Source of the DNA: an uncultured Eubacteriales bacterium
GTDB taxonomy: Bacteria; Bacillota; Clostridia; Peptostreptococcales; Anaerovoracaceae
Direction: 5' to 3'
Assembly (NCBI GenBank): GCA_900315125.1
Contig: OMXT01000080.1
Span: 1 to 60,670, forward strand
DNA length: 60,670 nt
Part shown: in pieces, positions 45,239-53,059 of the stretch
Layout: each line of letters opens with the position of its first letter
Position numbering within the stretch: the first letter of the stretch is position 1
Position numbers and translations under genes: made by a program
The notes under the pieces: generated by a model
Told to the model about the DNA's origin: nothing
The model's input: the letters and a program-made list of their open reading frames with translations, nothing else
Databases searched by the model: none

Positions 45239-46300
45239 TTATGCATACATCTCCTGGAAGAGCTTTCTGAGTCCCTCGTTCTCTCTCAGCTCCTGCAGTG
45301 TGATCTCAGCGTGACCCTTGGTGTATCCGTTTCCGATGATCATGGTAACGTCCTTGCCTACGCCCTCAGCGCCCAGAGCAGCCTTGGTGAAGCTTGTAGC
45401 CATGGAGAAGAAGTAAACCAGTCCGTCATCCTTAGTGCAGAGGATGGAAGCCATTTCTGTGTTGTCGATGTTTACGCAGTTGATAACTACATCGCACAGC
45501 TCGCCGTCGGTGATCTCCATAACCTTCTCATACATGCCGACTGCATCGGTAGCATCATGATGGAAGTAAACGTCAGCCAGATCCAGGTTGCGAGCTCTGT
45601 CTTCAGATTTCTGAGAACCTGCAGCGCAGATAACCTTACCGGTAACGCCAGCTCTCTTCTTAGCCTCATACAGGCACAGCAGTCCGGACTTTCCGCCGCC
45701 GCCGATAACCAGAACGTTCATTCCCGGCTGAACCAGCTTAGCTGTCTGAGCAGGAGCTCCTGCTACATCCAGTGCGGACAGTGCCAGACCTTCCGGCATG
45801 TCATCGGGCAGCTTAGCATAGATGCCGCTCTGGAACAGGATTGCGTGACCCTTAATGTCAACCTGGTCGATAGCCGGTCTCATCTCCAGGATCTCATCGA
45901 TTACCAGCGGTGTCAGGGACAGGGATACCAGTGTAGCGATCTTGTCACCAACCTTCAGGTCGCCCTTCCAGTTCGGTCCGATTTCCTCTACAGTACCGAT
46001 CAGCATTCCGCCGGAACCAGTCCAGGGGTTCTTATGCTTACCAGCCTTGGCAACGATGCCCAGCATGGTTTTCTTGATGGATTCAATATCATCAGCGCTC
46101 AGATCATCCGTCGGTTTCTTTCCGCAGGCGTGATCTACTACAGATGTGAAGGAAGCGGAGTCGATATTCAGTGTCTTAACGTTGATCTTGACCTCGTTGT
46201 CATAGATCTCCATATCGTTATCGATTACGTCCGCCGGCTGCGGAAGAACGCCTTTGGGAGAAATAACTCTGTGTGTTCCATACGGATTACCTTTTTTCAT
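45239..46300 (-). CDS. kdd: L-erythro-3,5-diaminohexanoate dehydrogenase
   Basis: NAD+-dependent oxidative deamination of 3,5-diaminohexanoate to 5-amino-3-oxohexanoate. A medium-chain-dehydrogenase-like fold: N-terminal substrate domain, then the Rossmann loop VLVIGGGGKSGLLCLYEAKKR-type segment at residues ~195-210, and a second ADVYFHHDATDAVGMYEKV region. 353 residues, normal. Ribosome-binding site AAAGGAGGAC. It has its own promoter and the predicted operator GAACCGAATCAGGTTC upstream, next to its paralogue-containing regulator gene. Confidence 0.95.
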   Translation of the reverse strand: MKKGNPYGTHRVISPKGVLPQPADVIDNDMEIYDNEVKINVKTLNIDSASFTSVVDHACGKKPTDDLSADDIESIKKTMLGIVAKAGKHKNPWTGSGGMLIGTVEEIGPNWKGDLKVGDKIATLVSLSLTPLVIDEILEMRPAIDQVDIKGHAILFQSGIYAKLPDDMPEGLALSALDVAGAPAQTAKLVQPGMNVLVIGGGGKSGLLCLYEAKKRAGVTGKVICAAGSQKSEDRARNLDLADVYFHHDATDAVGMYEKVMEITDGELCDVVINCVNIDNTEMASILCTKDDGLVYFFSMATSFTKAALGAEGVGKDVTMIIGNGYTKGHAEITLQELRENEGLRKLFQEMYA

Positions 46301-46381
46301 TGTAGTGTCCTCCTTTGATAATTGTTGATTATATTTTGATTTTTCTCACTTACCCGTGATATCGTACCTATCACGCTTATA

Positions 46382-46411
46382 ATTATAGGGGAAACCGATC
46401 CTTTCCGTCCA
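46382..46411 (-). promoter_or_regulatory. Probable kdd promoter
   Basis: Minus-strand TGGACG, 18-bp spacer, TATAAT. The -10 context CCCCTATAATTA is shared, 12 of 12, with the kal promoter. It lies about 80 bp before kdd; no sigma-54 -24/-12 element is visible. Confidence 0.6.
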
Positions 46412-46457
46412 CACCGGCAAGACAGATTTTTGTGAATTTGGTGTCATTCCGATTTTC

Positions 46458-46473
46458 GAACCGAATCAGGTTC
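46458..46473. promoter_or_regulatory. Predicted operator upstream of kdd
   Basis: GAACCGAATCAGGTTC, a palindrome of GAACC and GGTTC arms around 6 bp. It matches the kal operator (GAACCGAATGAGGTTC in the same orientation) at 15 of 16 bases. Centre about 90 bp upstream of the expected kdd start of transcription. Confidence 0.6.
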
Positions 46474-46478
46474 ATGCC

Positions 46479-46511
46479 ATAAAAAATCCGAACCGTTTTA
46501 GGTTCGGATTT
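46479..46511 (-). terminator. Terminator after the lysine regulator gene
   Basis: AAATCCGAACC-GTTTTA-GGTTCGGATTT is an exact 11-bp stem; the minus strand continues with TTTTTT. Its arms contain the same GAACC/GGTTC words as the operators, so it may also affect regulator binding. Confidence 0.85.
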
Positions 46512-46526
46512 CGATTTTTCTTTGTG

Positions 46527-46535
46527 AACAAAGCC
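46527..46535. repeat. Short intergenic copy of the dispersed motif
   Basis: AACAAAGCC, two bases from the regulator's stop codon; flanking bases GTGAACAAAGCCGTCAG resemble the longer intergenic copies. Confidence 0.55.
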
Positions 46536-46536
46536 G

Positions 46537-48618
46537 TCAGAGATTGTATTTCTTCTTTTTTCGTACAAGCTGAGTCTGACTGATGCCAACAGCCTTCGCC
46601 ACCTTTCTCGTGGAGCCGTACCGTTCGCAGGCCCTCTTCAGTATGTTTTTCTCGAAGTTCTCTACCATTTTCTGCAGGTTCACATACTGTCCTTCCGATC
46701 GTTCCACATCACCCTCCGGGCTTCCGGATTCGAAGATATCCCCGTGCAGTTCTCTCATCACATCGATGAGCGTGATCTCCTCCCTTTCCGTGGATATCAT
46801 CAGCCGCTGCACGACGTTCTCCAGTTCCCGTATGTTCCCCGGCCAGTCACACTGCTTCAGATATTCCACCGCGTCCCGGTCCATCTTTCTCTTCATATCG
46901 AACCGTTCACCGTACTTTTTCAGAAAATAGCTGACAAGGCCGGGAATATCGCTGCTGCGCTCCTTCAGATTCGGGACGTTGATCATGACCACATTCAGCC
47001 GGTAGAACAGATCGCGGCGGAAACGTCCCGCTTCGATCTCATCCTCCAGGTCCTGATCGGCAGCAGACAATACCCTTACATTCGTCTTTACCACGTGGCT
47101 GCCGCCCATGCGGAAATATTCGCCATCCTGAATTACCCGCAGCAGGCGGGACTGCATATCCGGCGACAGTTCGCTGACGTCATCCAGGAATATCACACCG
47201 TTGTCCGCAAGTTCAAAATAGCCTTTGTGCACGATCCTCTTCCCGCCTTCTTCCGCAGGCTCCTCTTCATACCCAAAGAACTCTCTCTCGATCCGGTCCG
47301 CAGAAATGGACGCGCAGTTCACCTTTATGAACGGATGGATCTTACGGCTGCTGTTCATGTATATGACATTGGCGATCTTTTCCTTGCCTACACCGGTCTC
47401 CCCCGTGATCATCACATTGCAGTCGTATTTCGCCACCGTCAGCACCTCATCCAGCACACCTGCCATGACCCGGCTGTCGCAAACGAAATCCTCCAGCATG
47501 GTCTGGCGCTGTCCGCTGACTTCCCGCAGCCGGGACTGGCGGCTCACCGGATAGGACGGGTCGTCGTCGAAGGGCTTCTGGGCCTCTACCGCGTTTTCCA
47601 CATAGGGGGCCAGATCCTTCGCCATCTCCACGTAGAACCGGTCGTATCGTTCTACATAACCGTCGGCACAGAGGATCTCCAGCTCCTTGGATATGGATTC
47701 TGTAATGTAGAGCGCGATATTATAGTTATTGATCAGGTTGGCAAAAACGACCGTCCCGCCGGTTCTCGTAGCCAGGATATTTATCGTTTCCGCCCCGGGG
47801 ATATCCGCACAGTTGACCGAAAGGTCAAAGGGCGTCTTGGCATGGATCTCCTCCAGACACTCCAGCGGCTTCAGGATATCCACATATCTCACTTCCGTAA
47901 ACACCTGTTCCATGAGCCGTTCCATGGATATGCCCTGGAGGAGCGTCTCCGTCTTATGGTCCAGAAGGCAGACGATCTCCGCGTCTTCCCTGGCAACCTT
48001 GCGAATCGCATGACCGTAGATCATATTCGTCAGCTGGTTGTTCCCCACAACCAGGAACTTCCTCTTTCCGACGGCAATACGGCTGATCTTCAGCAGCGTG
48101 CCCGATTCATTCAGCAGGTAGAGCAGCAGGTTGATCGGTCCCTCATCCGGTCTCGGGACAAGGGGGATCTGGGGATGAATGATCGCATATCCCTCCACAT
48201 CGACCTGACAGTAGGCACGGTCCACAGAGATCACGTGATCGATGTACATCGGTATGGACGCAAGGGACGCGTTGCAGATCACTTCGTCCCCCGGCTTGAA
48301 CCGGCTCAGGCCCTGGTATTCCTTCCCGACCTCATCCACCACGCCGTAAAACAGGCCTCCGGTATCTGTCACCGGGTTATGGAGTTTGCCCCGGCGGATC
48401 ACGATATCCATGATCTTCTGTTTTATCTTTTCATCATTATCATTTGCTTCCAGGCAGATCTGTTTGAAACTGGTTCCCTCGATATGTACCTTCCGAAGAG
48501 AGATCCTCATCTCATAGGGCTGTATCCGCCTTGCGTTATCAAGTTTCCAGGCTGAGGTCGGCAGCACGAACTGCGGCTCCAGCACCCGGTTTATTCCATA
48601 GTCTGGGTATTGCGTCAT
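46537..48618 (-). CDS. AAA+ regulator with a Kdd-derived sensor domain
   Basis: A 693-residue regulator in three parts. Residues ~8-340 align along their length with Kdd encoded next door (YGINRVLEPQFVLP against YGTHRVISPKGVLP; LHNPVTDTGGLFYGVVDEVG against KNPWTGSGGMLIGTVEEIG) but the NAD loop GGGGKSG is replaced by GNNQLTN, so catalysis is unlikely and ligand sensing likely. Residues ~385-620 are an AAA+ enhancer-binding ATPase (GETGVGKE 406-413, GVIFLDD 474-480, arginine finger RFRRDLFYR, WPGNIREL 592-599), but FGYEEEPAEEGG stands where GAFTGA should be. The C-terminus (STRKVAKAVGISQTQLVRKK) is a TyrR-like helix-turn-helix. Like TyrR it should act at sigma-70, not sigma-54, promoters. Start ATG behind AAAGGAGCG. 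Confidence 0.85.
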   Translation of the reverse strand: MTQYPDYGINRVLEPQFVLPTSAWKLDNARRIQPYEMRISLRKVHIEGTSFKQICLEANDNDEKIKQKIMDIVIRRGKLHNPVTDTGGLFYGVVDEVGKEYQGLSRFKPGDEVICNASLASIPMYIDHVISVDRAYCQVDVEGYAIIHPQIPLVPRPDEGPINLLLYLLNESGTLLKISRIAVGKRKFLVVGNNQLTNMIYGHAIRKVAREDAEIVCLLDHKTETLLQGISMERLMEQVFTEVRYVDILKPLECLEEIHAKTPFDLSVNCADIPGAETINILATRTGGTVVFANLINNYNIALYITESISKELEILCADGYVERYDRFYVEMAKDLAPYVENAVEAQKPFDDDPSYPVSRQSRLREVSGQRQTMLEDFVCDSRVMAGVLDEVLTVAKYDCNVMITGETGVGKEKIANVIYMNSSRKIHPFIKVNCASISADRIEREFFGYEEEPAEEGGKRIVHKGYFELADNGVIFLDDVSELSPDMQSRLLRVIQDGEYFRMGGSHVVKTNVRVLSAADQDLEDEIEAGRFRRDLFYRLNVVMINVPNLKERSSDIPGLVSYFLKKYGERFDMKRKMDRDAVEYLKQCDWPGNIRELENVVQRLMISTEREEITLIDVMRELHGDIFESGSPEGDVERSEGQYVNLQKMVENFEKNILKRACERYGSTRKVAKAVGISQTQLVRKKKKYNL

Positions 48619-48641
48619 TTCTGGTTCGCTCCTTTATGTAT

Positions 48642-48657
48642 GAACCTCATTCGGTTC
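48642..48657. promoter_or_regulatory. Predicted operator upstream of kal
   Basis: GAACCTCATTCGGTTC, the near-identical inverted counterpart of the kdd operator. It lies in the gap between the regulator start and kal, so it could serve both divergent genes. Centre about 95 bp upstream of the expected kal transcript start. Confidence 0.6.
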
Positions 48658-48709
48658 ACCCGGTTTCTCCGTCAATCATAACTCATTTTCTGATATTTTT
48701 CAATTCTTA

Positions 48710-48738
48710 TTTACAACCCGTTTCCGCACCCCTATAAT
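48710..48738 (+). promoter_or_regulatory. Sigma-70 promoter of kal
   Basis: TTTACA, 17-bp spacer, TATAAT, with CCCCTATAATTA shared with the kdd promoter. Confidence 0.75.
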
Positions 48739-48789
48739 TAGGTCATCGAGTATCAATTAAATCAACGTTTTAATAAAGGAGACAGACCA

Positions 48790-49185
48790 ATGGCTGAAGA
48801 AAAAATCACATCAATGATCAGAGTAAGAATGTCCGCGAAAGACGCTCACTACGGCGGAGAGCTCGTTGACGGAGCTCACATGGTTCACCTGTTCGGCGAC
48901 GTTGCTACCGAGCTGCTGATCAAGCTGGACGGAGACGAGGGTCTTTTCTGTGCATATGACAACGTAGAATTCCTGGCACCCACCTATGCAGGCGACTACA
49001 TCGAGGCAGTCGGCGAGATCACCAAGATCGGAAACACATCCCGCCAGATGAAGTTCGAGGCCCGCAAGGTTGTCGTTTCCCGCAAGGACATCAGCGCTTC
49101 CGCAGCTGACTTCCTGGAGGAGCCCATCGTTGTCTGCAGAGCAACAGGAACATGCGTAACTCCTAAGGACTGCAAGAGAAAATAA
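48790..49185 (+). CDS. kal: 3-aminobutyryl-CoA ammonia lyase
   Basis: Removes ammonia from L-3-aminobutyryl-CoA to give crotonyl-CoA in lysine fermentation. A 131-residue hotdog-fold protein; [23 protein letters not shown] near residue 18 and the [20 protein letters not shown] strand-helix region match the family. Strong codon bias suggests high expression. AAAGGAGACAGACC before the ATG. Divergent from the regulator gene and followed by a terminator. Confidence 0.93.
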   Translation: MAEEKITSMIRVRMSAKDAHYGGELVDGAHMVHLFGDVATELLIKLDGDEGLFCAYDNVEFLAPTYAGDYIEAVGEITKIGNTSRQMKFEARKVVVSRKDISASAADFLEEPIVVCRATGTCVTPKDCKRK

Positions 49186-49246
49186 GAGCGAAACCGACAT
49201 ACACATAATGTACCTCTAATATAAGATATTTTTTCTTCATGAGAAG

Positions 49247-49282
49247 CACCGGAATGCCCAATGGCACTCCGGTGTTTCTTTT
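49247..49282 (+). terminator. Terminator after kal
   Basis: CACCGGAATGCC pairs with GGCACTCCGGTG (one mismatch) and is followed by TTTCTTTT, 62 bp after the stop. Confidence 0.85.
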
Positions 49283-49426
49283 CCGTATTTTTCCCCTCGT
49301 ATTTCGGTTCTTTACATCAATATTAGAGCATTGGAGTCATTATCATGGTAAACTCTAACTGTATGGCGGACAACGCTGTCCCCATCGTATTATCTGTGCC
49401 ATCGCCGTTATAACAGGAGGAGATTT

Positions 49427-50137
49427 ATGAGCGACAACAGAATGAAGTATACGATCGAGAAAAATATGATGTTTCCTATAGTGGAAATAGAACTGGAGCG
49501 TGGCGAACGAGCTTATATCCAGAGAGGAAGTATGATATACCACTCTGCCGGCGTTTCTCTGAGCACCCGGCTGAACTCCAGGGGATCCGGCCTCGGCAAG
49601 CTTGCCGGAGCGATCGGCAGATCTCTGACCAGCGGAGAAAGTGTATGGATCACAGAGGCAGTTTCCGAAAGTGATCATGGCATCCTCGCCCTTGCGCCGA
49701 ATGCGCCGGGAGAGATCATTCCTCTCCAACTCGGTCAGCAGCAGTACCGTATAAACGACGGCGCCTTCCTGGCCATGGACGGCAGTGCAGGTTATACCAT
49801 GCAGAAACAGTCCGTCGGAAGAGCCCTCTTCGCAGGCAGCGGCGGATTTTTCGTCATGACCACAGAAGGAGACGGCATCATTCTCTGCAATTCCTTCGGA
49901 TCCATCAAGCGTCTGGAACTGAATAATCAGGAAGTCACCATAGACAATTCTCACGTTGTCGCCTGGTCTGCATCCCTGGATTATGATATCCACATGGAAA
50001 ACGGATTCTTTCAGTCCATCGGCACCGGTGAGGGTATCGTGAATACATTCTACGGCACCGGAGTCGTCTATGTACAAAGCCTGAACCTGCAGACATTCGC
50101 AGGCCAGATCGCGCGATACATACCTTCCGGGGACTGA
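49427..50137 (+). CDS. AIM24 family protein
   Basis: A 236-residue all-beta protein of the AIM24/TIGR00266 family, widespread but of unknown biochemical function in bacteria. Typical stretches: VEIELERGERAYIQRGSMIYHS near the N-terminus, AFLAMDGSAGYTMQK and the closing GEGIVNTFYGTGVVYVQSLNLQTFAGQI. Cytoplasmic by sequence. AGGAGGAG just before the ATG. Stands between kal and the toxin-antitoxin genes with no clear partner. Confidence 0.9.
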   Translation: MSDNRMKYTIEKNMMFPIVEIELERGERAYIQRGSMIYHSAGVSLSTRLNSRGSGLGKLAGAIGRSLTSGESVWITEAVSESDHGILALAPNAPGEIIPLQLGQQQYRINDGAFLAMDGSAGYTMQKQSVGRALFAGSGGFFVMTTEGDGIILCNSFGSIKRLELNNQEVTIDNSHVVAWSASLDYDIHMENGFFQSIGTGEGIVNTFYGTGVVYVQSLNLQTFAGQIARYIPSGD

Positions 50138-50190
50138 TAGCTCATCCAACGGCCGTTTATTTTTCGATTTATTCATCGAAAAATCTTTGC

Positions 50191-50238
50191 ACACCTCCTT
50201 ATTTCTGCTATCATAATAGTATGATATAAAGGAGGTGT
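50191..50238. promoter_or_regulatory. Nested palindromes over the antitoxin promoter and ribosome-binding site
   Basis: Inner operator: TATCATA-ATAG-TATGATA (50209-50226), overlapping the likely -10. Outer repeat: ACACCTCCTT (50191-50200) with AAGGAGGTGT (50229-50238), the latter being the antitoxin's Shine-Dalgarno sequence. The inner repeat fits autoregulation by the antitoxin-toxin complex; the outer one could hide the ribosome-binding site in transcripts reading in from upstream. Confidence 0.65.
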
Positions 50239-50243
50239 ATTCA

Positions 50244-50522
50244 ATGCCTACGATCAAACCAGTATCCGATCTCAGGAACTACGGGAATGTTCTAGAAAAA
50301 GTAGCAGAGGGCTCTCCCGTCTACCTGACAAGGAACGGCAGAGGCGCATACAGCATTCGCGCCATGAAAGATGAGGAAAATTTCCAGAAAGCGGAAGCAA
50401 TGATTCGCCTGATCAGTGAATTGAATGCGGGGATCCGATCTGCCGAAGACAGCGGCTGGGTTTCTGAAGAGGAACTTCTTACCCATCTCCGCAGCAGCAG
50501 AGGCAGGAATAATGAATTATAA
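50244..50522 (+). CDS. Antitoxin, Phd/YefM family
   Basis: A 92-residue antitoxin. The N-terminal MPTIKPVSDLRNYGNVLEKV with PVYLTRNGRGAYSI is the Phd/YefM DNA-binding and dimerisation domain; the C-terminal acidic part should bind the toxin. ATG with GGAGGTG 6 nt upstream; an earlier in-frame methionine lies inside the ribosome-binding region. It overlaps the toxin gene by 11 bp. Likely represses its own promoter through the palindrome at 50209-50226. Confidence 0.9.
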   Translation: MPTIKPVSDLRNYGNVLEKVAEGSPVYLTRNGRGAYSIRAMKDEENFQKAEAMIRLISELNAGIRSAEDSGWVSEEELLTHLRSSRGRNNEL

Positions 50523-50829
50523 ACTCAGGTACTCCCCTGCCGCTGTGACAGACATGGACGATGTCTGGAATGACGTTTTCGAGGCATCCGCCAGTTACGA
50601 AACATCAGATAGATATACAGAAGACTTTGCATCCGCGATATCCAATATGCGGGCGTTCCCCGAGTCCGGAATTCCTCTTAGCTACCAGGGATTATTCACA
50701 GGATTCTATTCTGTCAATTTCAAGGCATACAAGGCGTTTTACCGCGTGAATGGCAGTTACATTGAGGTTTTGCGGATCCTTCTCGCCAAAAGAGATTACA
50801 TTTCCGTTCTTTTCAGTGAAGAAGAATAG
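50512..50829 (+). CDS. Toxin, RelE/ParE superfamily
   Basis: A 105-residue basic toxin. The opening NYKLRYSPAAVTDMDDVWNDV, the GFYSVNFKAYKAFYRVNG strand pair and the final VLRILLAKRDYISVLF are the RelE/ParE fold. Start ATG overlaps the antitoxin stop, giving translational coupling. Whether it cleaves mRNA or targets gyrase cannot be told; the KRDY ending is more RelE-like. Confidence 0.88.
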   Translation: MNYKLRYSPAAVTDMDDVWNDVFEASASYETSDRYTEDFASAISNMRAFPESGIPLSYQGLFTGFYSVNFKAYKAFYRVNGSYIEVLRILLAKRDYISVLFSEEE

Positions 50830-50921
50830 ACATTCCTATGCCCCTTGAACGATTGCCCCGGACACGGTAAAATATATGTAAGGAAGAACGGATACTTGCG
50901 TTACCGTCACAGGAGAGAGAC

Positions 50922-51398
50922 ATGTCTGACAGACTCAGGATACTTTTCGTATGCCAGGGGAACACCTGCCGGTCCCCCATGGCAGAATTCATGATGAAGG
51001 ATCTGGTGCGCTACCGGAAGATCGACAATCATTTCCAGATCGATTCGGCGGCCCTCAGCGATGACAACATCGGGATGAAGATGCTCCCCGGGGCCCGGAA
51101 GAAACTGCAGGATGTGGGCGTTCCCTTTGACAAGGAACACACTTCCCGGAAAATGACCCGAGAAGACTTTGATAACAACGATTACATCATCTGCATGGAT
51201 GAGAAAAACGAGCGCGACCTCCACGCTTCTTTTCCCGATCCACAGGGCAAGATCCACCGGCTGTTTGAGTTTTCCGAACGTCCGGATCGGAATATCCCGG
51301 ATCCCTGGTTCACCGGGGACTTTGATGAGACCTACGACGATATGCTCGTAGGCCTGAGCGGGCTGCTGAAGAAGCTGAAGGAAGCAGGGAAATATTAG
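50922..51398 (+). CDS. Low-molecular-weight protein-tyrosine phosphatase
   Basis: A 158-residue LMW-PTP. The active loop VCQGNTCRSPMAEFMM (Cys-x5-Arg-Ser) is at residue ~9 and the general-acid aspartate is in DPWFTGDF near residue 128. Both are intact, so it should be active; some family members are arsenate reductases but the DPW motif favours the phosphatase. No tyrosine kinase gene is nearby. ATG preceded by AGGAGAGAGAC. Confidence 0.9.
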   Translation: MSDRLRILFVCQGNTCRSPMAEFMMKDLVRYRKIDNHFQIDSAALSDDNIGMKMLPGARKKLQDVGVPFDKEHTSRKMTREDFDNNDYIICMDEKNERDLHASFPDPQGKIHRLFEFSERPDRNIPDPWFTGDFDETYDDMLVGLSGLLKKLKEAGKY

Positions 51399-51405
51399 CT
51401 TGCCT

Positions 51406-51435
51406 TGACAAGGGCCCGCGGAATGAGTTATTATT
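51406..51435 (+). promoter_or_regulatory. Promoter of the scfA-scfB operon
   Basis: TTGACA, 18-bp spacer, TATTAT, starting 8 bp after the phosphatase stop codon. Confidence 0.65.
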
Positions 51436-51470
51436 CTCCTGTATCTTTAAAAAGAAAGGCTGTGATTATA

Positions 51471-51614
51471 ATGAAAAGAATCAAGACTATTGAAACACGT
51501 AACCTCAAGGCAAGCCTGGAGAACGGCGGATGCGGCGAGTGCCAGACTTCCTGCCAGTCCGCATGCAAGACAAGCTGCGGCGTTGCCAACCAGAAGTGTG
51601 AGAAGGCGGAATAA
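51471..51614 (+). CDS. scfA: SCIFF peptide precursor (six cysteines in 45 residues)
   Basis: A 47-residue ribosomal peptide typical of Clostridia. A leader-like MKRIKTIETRNLKASLENGG is followed by six cysteines at 21, 24, 28, 32, 36 and 43. In this family the partner radical-SAM enzyme installs a Cys-to-Thr thioether bridge; the mature product's function is unknown. Stop overlaps the maturase start as TAATG. Confidence 0.95.
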   Translation: MKRIKTIETRNLKASLENGGCGECQTSCQSACKTSCGVANQKCEKAE

Positions 51615-53059
51615 TGATCCATCAGTATAAACTGAATGGGTACAACATAGTGCTGGATGTAAACAGCGGTTCCGTACATTGCGTGGATGATGCCTGCTAC
51701 GACATCATCCAGTTTTTACGTGAGGAGAAACTGACCCGCCCGCAGATCGCAGAAGAGATCATCGCGAAATACGCGGGGACCGGCGATCCCCTGTCCGCGG
51801 AAGATGTGGAAGAAGTTTTCGGCGATCTGGACGAGCTGAAGAACCAGGGCAAACTGTTTTCCGAAGACATATACGAGCCCCGGGCCTTTGACCTTAAGAA
51901 TCGGCATACGGAGATCAAGGCGCTGTGTCTGCACGTCGCTCACACATGCAACCTGAACTGTGATTACTGCTTCGCCGCCCAGGGGAATTTCCACGGGAAC
52001 CGGGGACTCATGAGCCTGGACACGGCTAAGAGGGCCCTGGATTTTCTGATCGAGAACTCCGGAAGCCATGTTAACCTGGAGGTGGATTTCTTCGGCGGAG
52101 AACCGCTGATGAACTGGGACGTGGTGAAGGACACAGTCCGCTACGCCCGCTCTATAGAAAAGGAACACGGCAAGAATTTCCGCTTTACCCTGACCACAAA
52201 CGGCATAGGGATCGATGATGACGTCATCGACTTTACCAACCGGGAAATGAACAACGTGGTGCTGAGTCTGGACGGGCGGAAGGAAGTCCACGACCGGCTG
52301 CGGAAGCGGATCGACGGTCGTGGCAGCTATGACGAGATCGTGCCGAAATTCCAGAAGCTGGTCCGCTCCCGCCTGGAGAACGCCCGGGTGAAGGAATATT
52401 ACATGCGGGGCACGTTCACCCATAACAACCCGGACTTTGCCGCAGACATATTCCATATGGCGGACGACCTTGGCTTTGACCGCCTTTCCATGGAGCCGGT
52501 GGTATGCTCCCCGGAAGACCCTTACGCGCTGACGGAAGAGGACATGGCTGTGGTCATGGATCAGTACGAGGTTCTGGCGAAGGACATGATACGGCGCCGC
52601 AAAGAAGGCCATCCCATCACATTCTATCACTACATGATCGACCTGACCGGCGGCCCATGCATTTATAAGCGCATCTCCGGCTGCGGATCCGGCACAGAAT
52701 ATTTCGCTGTCACCCCCTGGGGCGACCTCTATCCCTGCCACCAGTTCGTGGGAGAAGAGAAATTCCGCATGGGCGACATCTGGCAGGGCATCACCCGGAC
52801 AGACATCCGGGACGACTTTAAGCTCTGCAACGTTTATGCCCGGGAGGAATGCCGGGACTGCTGGGCACGGCTCTACTGCTCCGGCGGCTGCGCCGCCAAC
52901 GCCTGGCATGCCGCAGGTTCTATCCGGGGTGTCTACGAGGACGGCTGCCGGCTGTTCCGCAAACGGATGGAATGCGCCATTATGATGAAAGTGGACGAGG
53001 CGCTGGGAGAAGAAGCGCAGAGAGACCAGACGCCGGAGGAAGAACATGAGGATCAATAA
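51614..53059 (+). CDS. scfB: SCIFF radical-SAM maturase
   Basis: A 481-residue radical-SAM/SPASM enzyme that crosslinks the SCIFF peptide. The N-terminal ~90 residues form a peptide-recognition (RRE-like) domain; CNLNCDYCFAAQG near residue 113 binds the SAM cluster, DFFGGEPLMNW follows, and the C-terminal SPASM cysteines lie in SGCGSGTEYFAVTPWGDLYPC, CRDCWARLYCSGGC and later. 22-residue acidic tail overlaps the pseudouridine synthase start by 14 bp. The scfA-scfB pair is nearly universal in Clostridia. Confidence 0.96.
   Translation: MIHQYKLNGYNIVLDVNSGSVHCVDDACYDIIQFLREEKLTRPQIAEEIIAKYAGTGDPLSAEDVEEVFGDLDELKNQGKLFSEDIYEPRAFDLKNRHTEIKALCLHVAHTCNLNCDYCFAAQGNFHGNRGLMSLDTAKRALDFLIENSGSHVNLEVDFFGGEPLMNWDVVKDTVRYARSIEKEHGKNFRFTLTTNGIGIDDDVIDFTNREMNNVVLSLDGRKEVHDRLRKRIDGRGSYDEIVPKFQKLVRSRLENARVKEYYMRGTFTHNNPDFAADIFHMADDLGFDRLSMEPVVCSPEDPYALTEEDMAVVMDQYEVLAKDMIRRRKEGHPITFYHYMIDLTGGPCIYKRISGCGSGTEYFAVTPWGDLYPCHQFVGEEKFRMGDIWQGITRTDIRDDFKLCNVYAREECRDCWARLYCSGGCAANAWHAAGSIRGVYEDGCRLFRKRMECAIMMKVDEALGEEAQRDQTPEEEHEDQ

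Noticed and set aside
46301..46460. Sigma-54 promoter for kdd
   Set aside because: No GG-N10-GC type -24/-12 element is visible, while a sigma-70-like TATAAT is; the regulator also lacks the GAFTGA loop needed to contact sigma-54.
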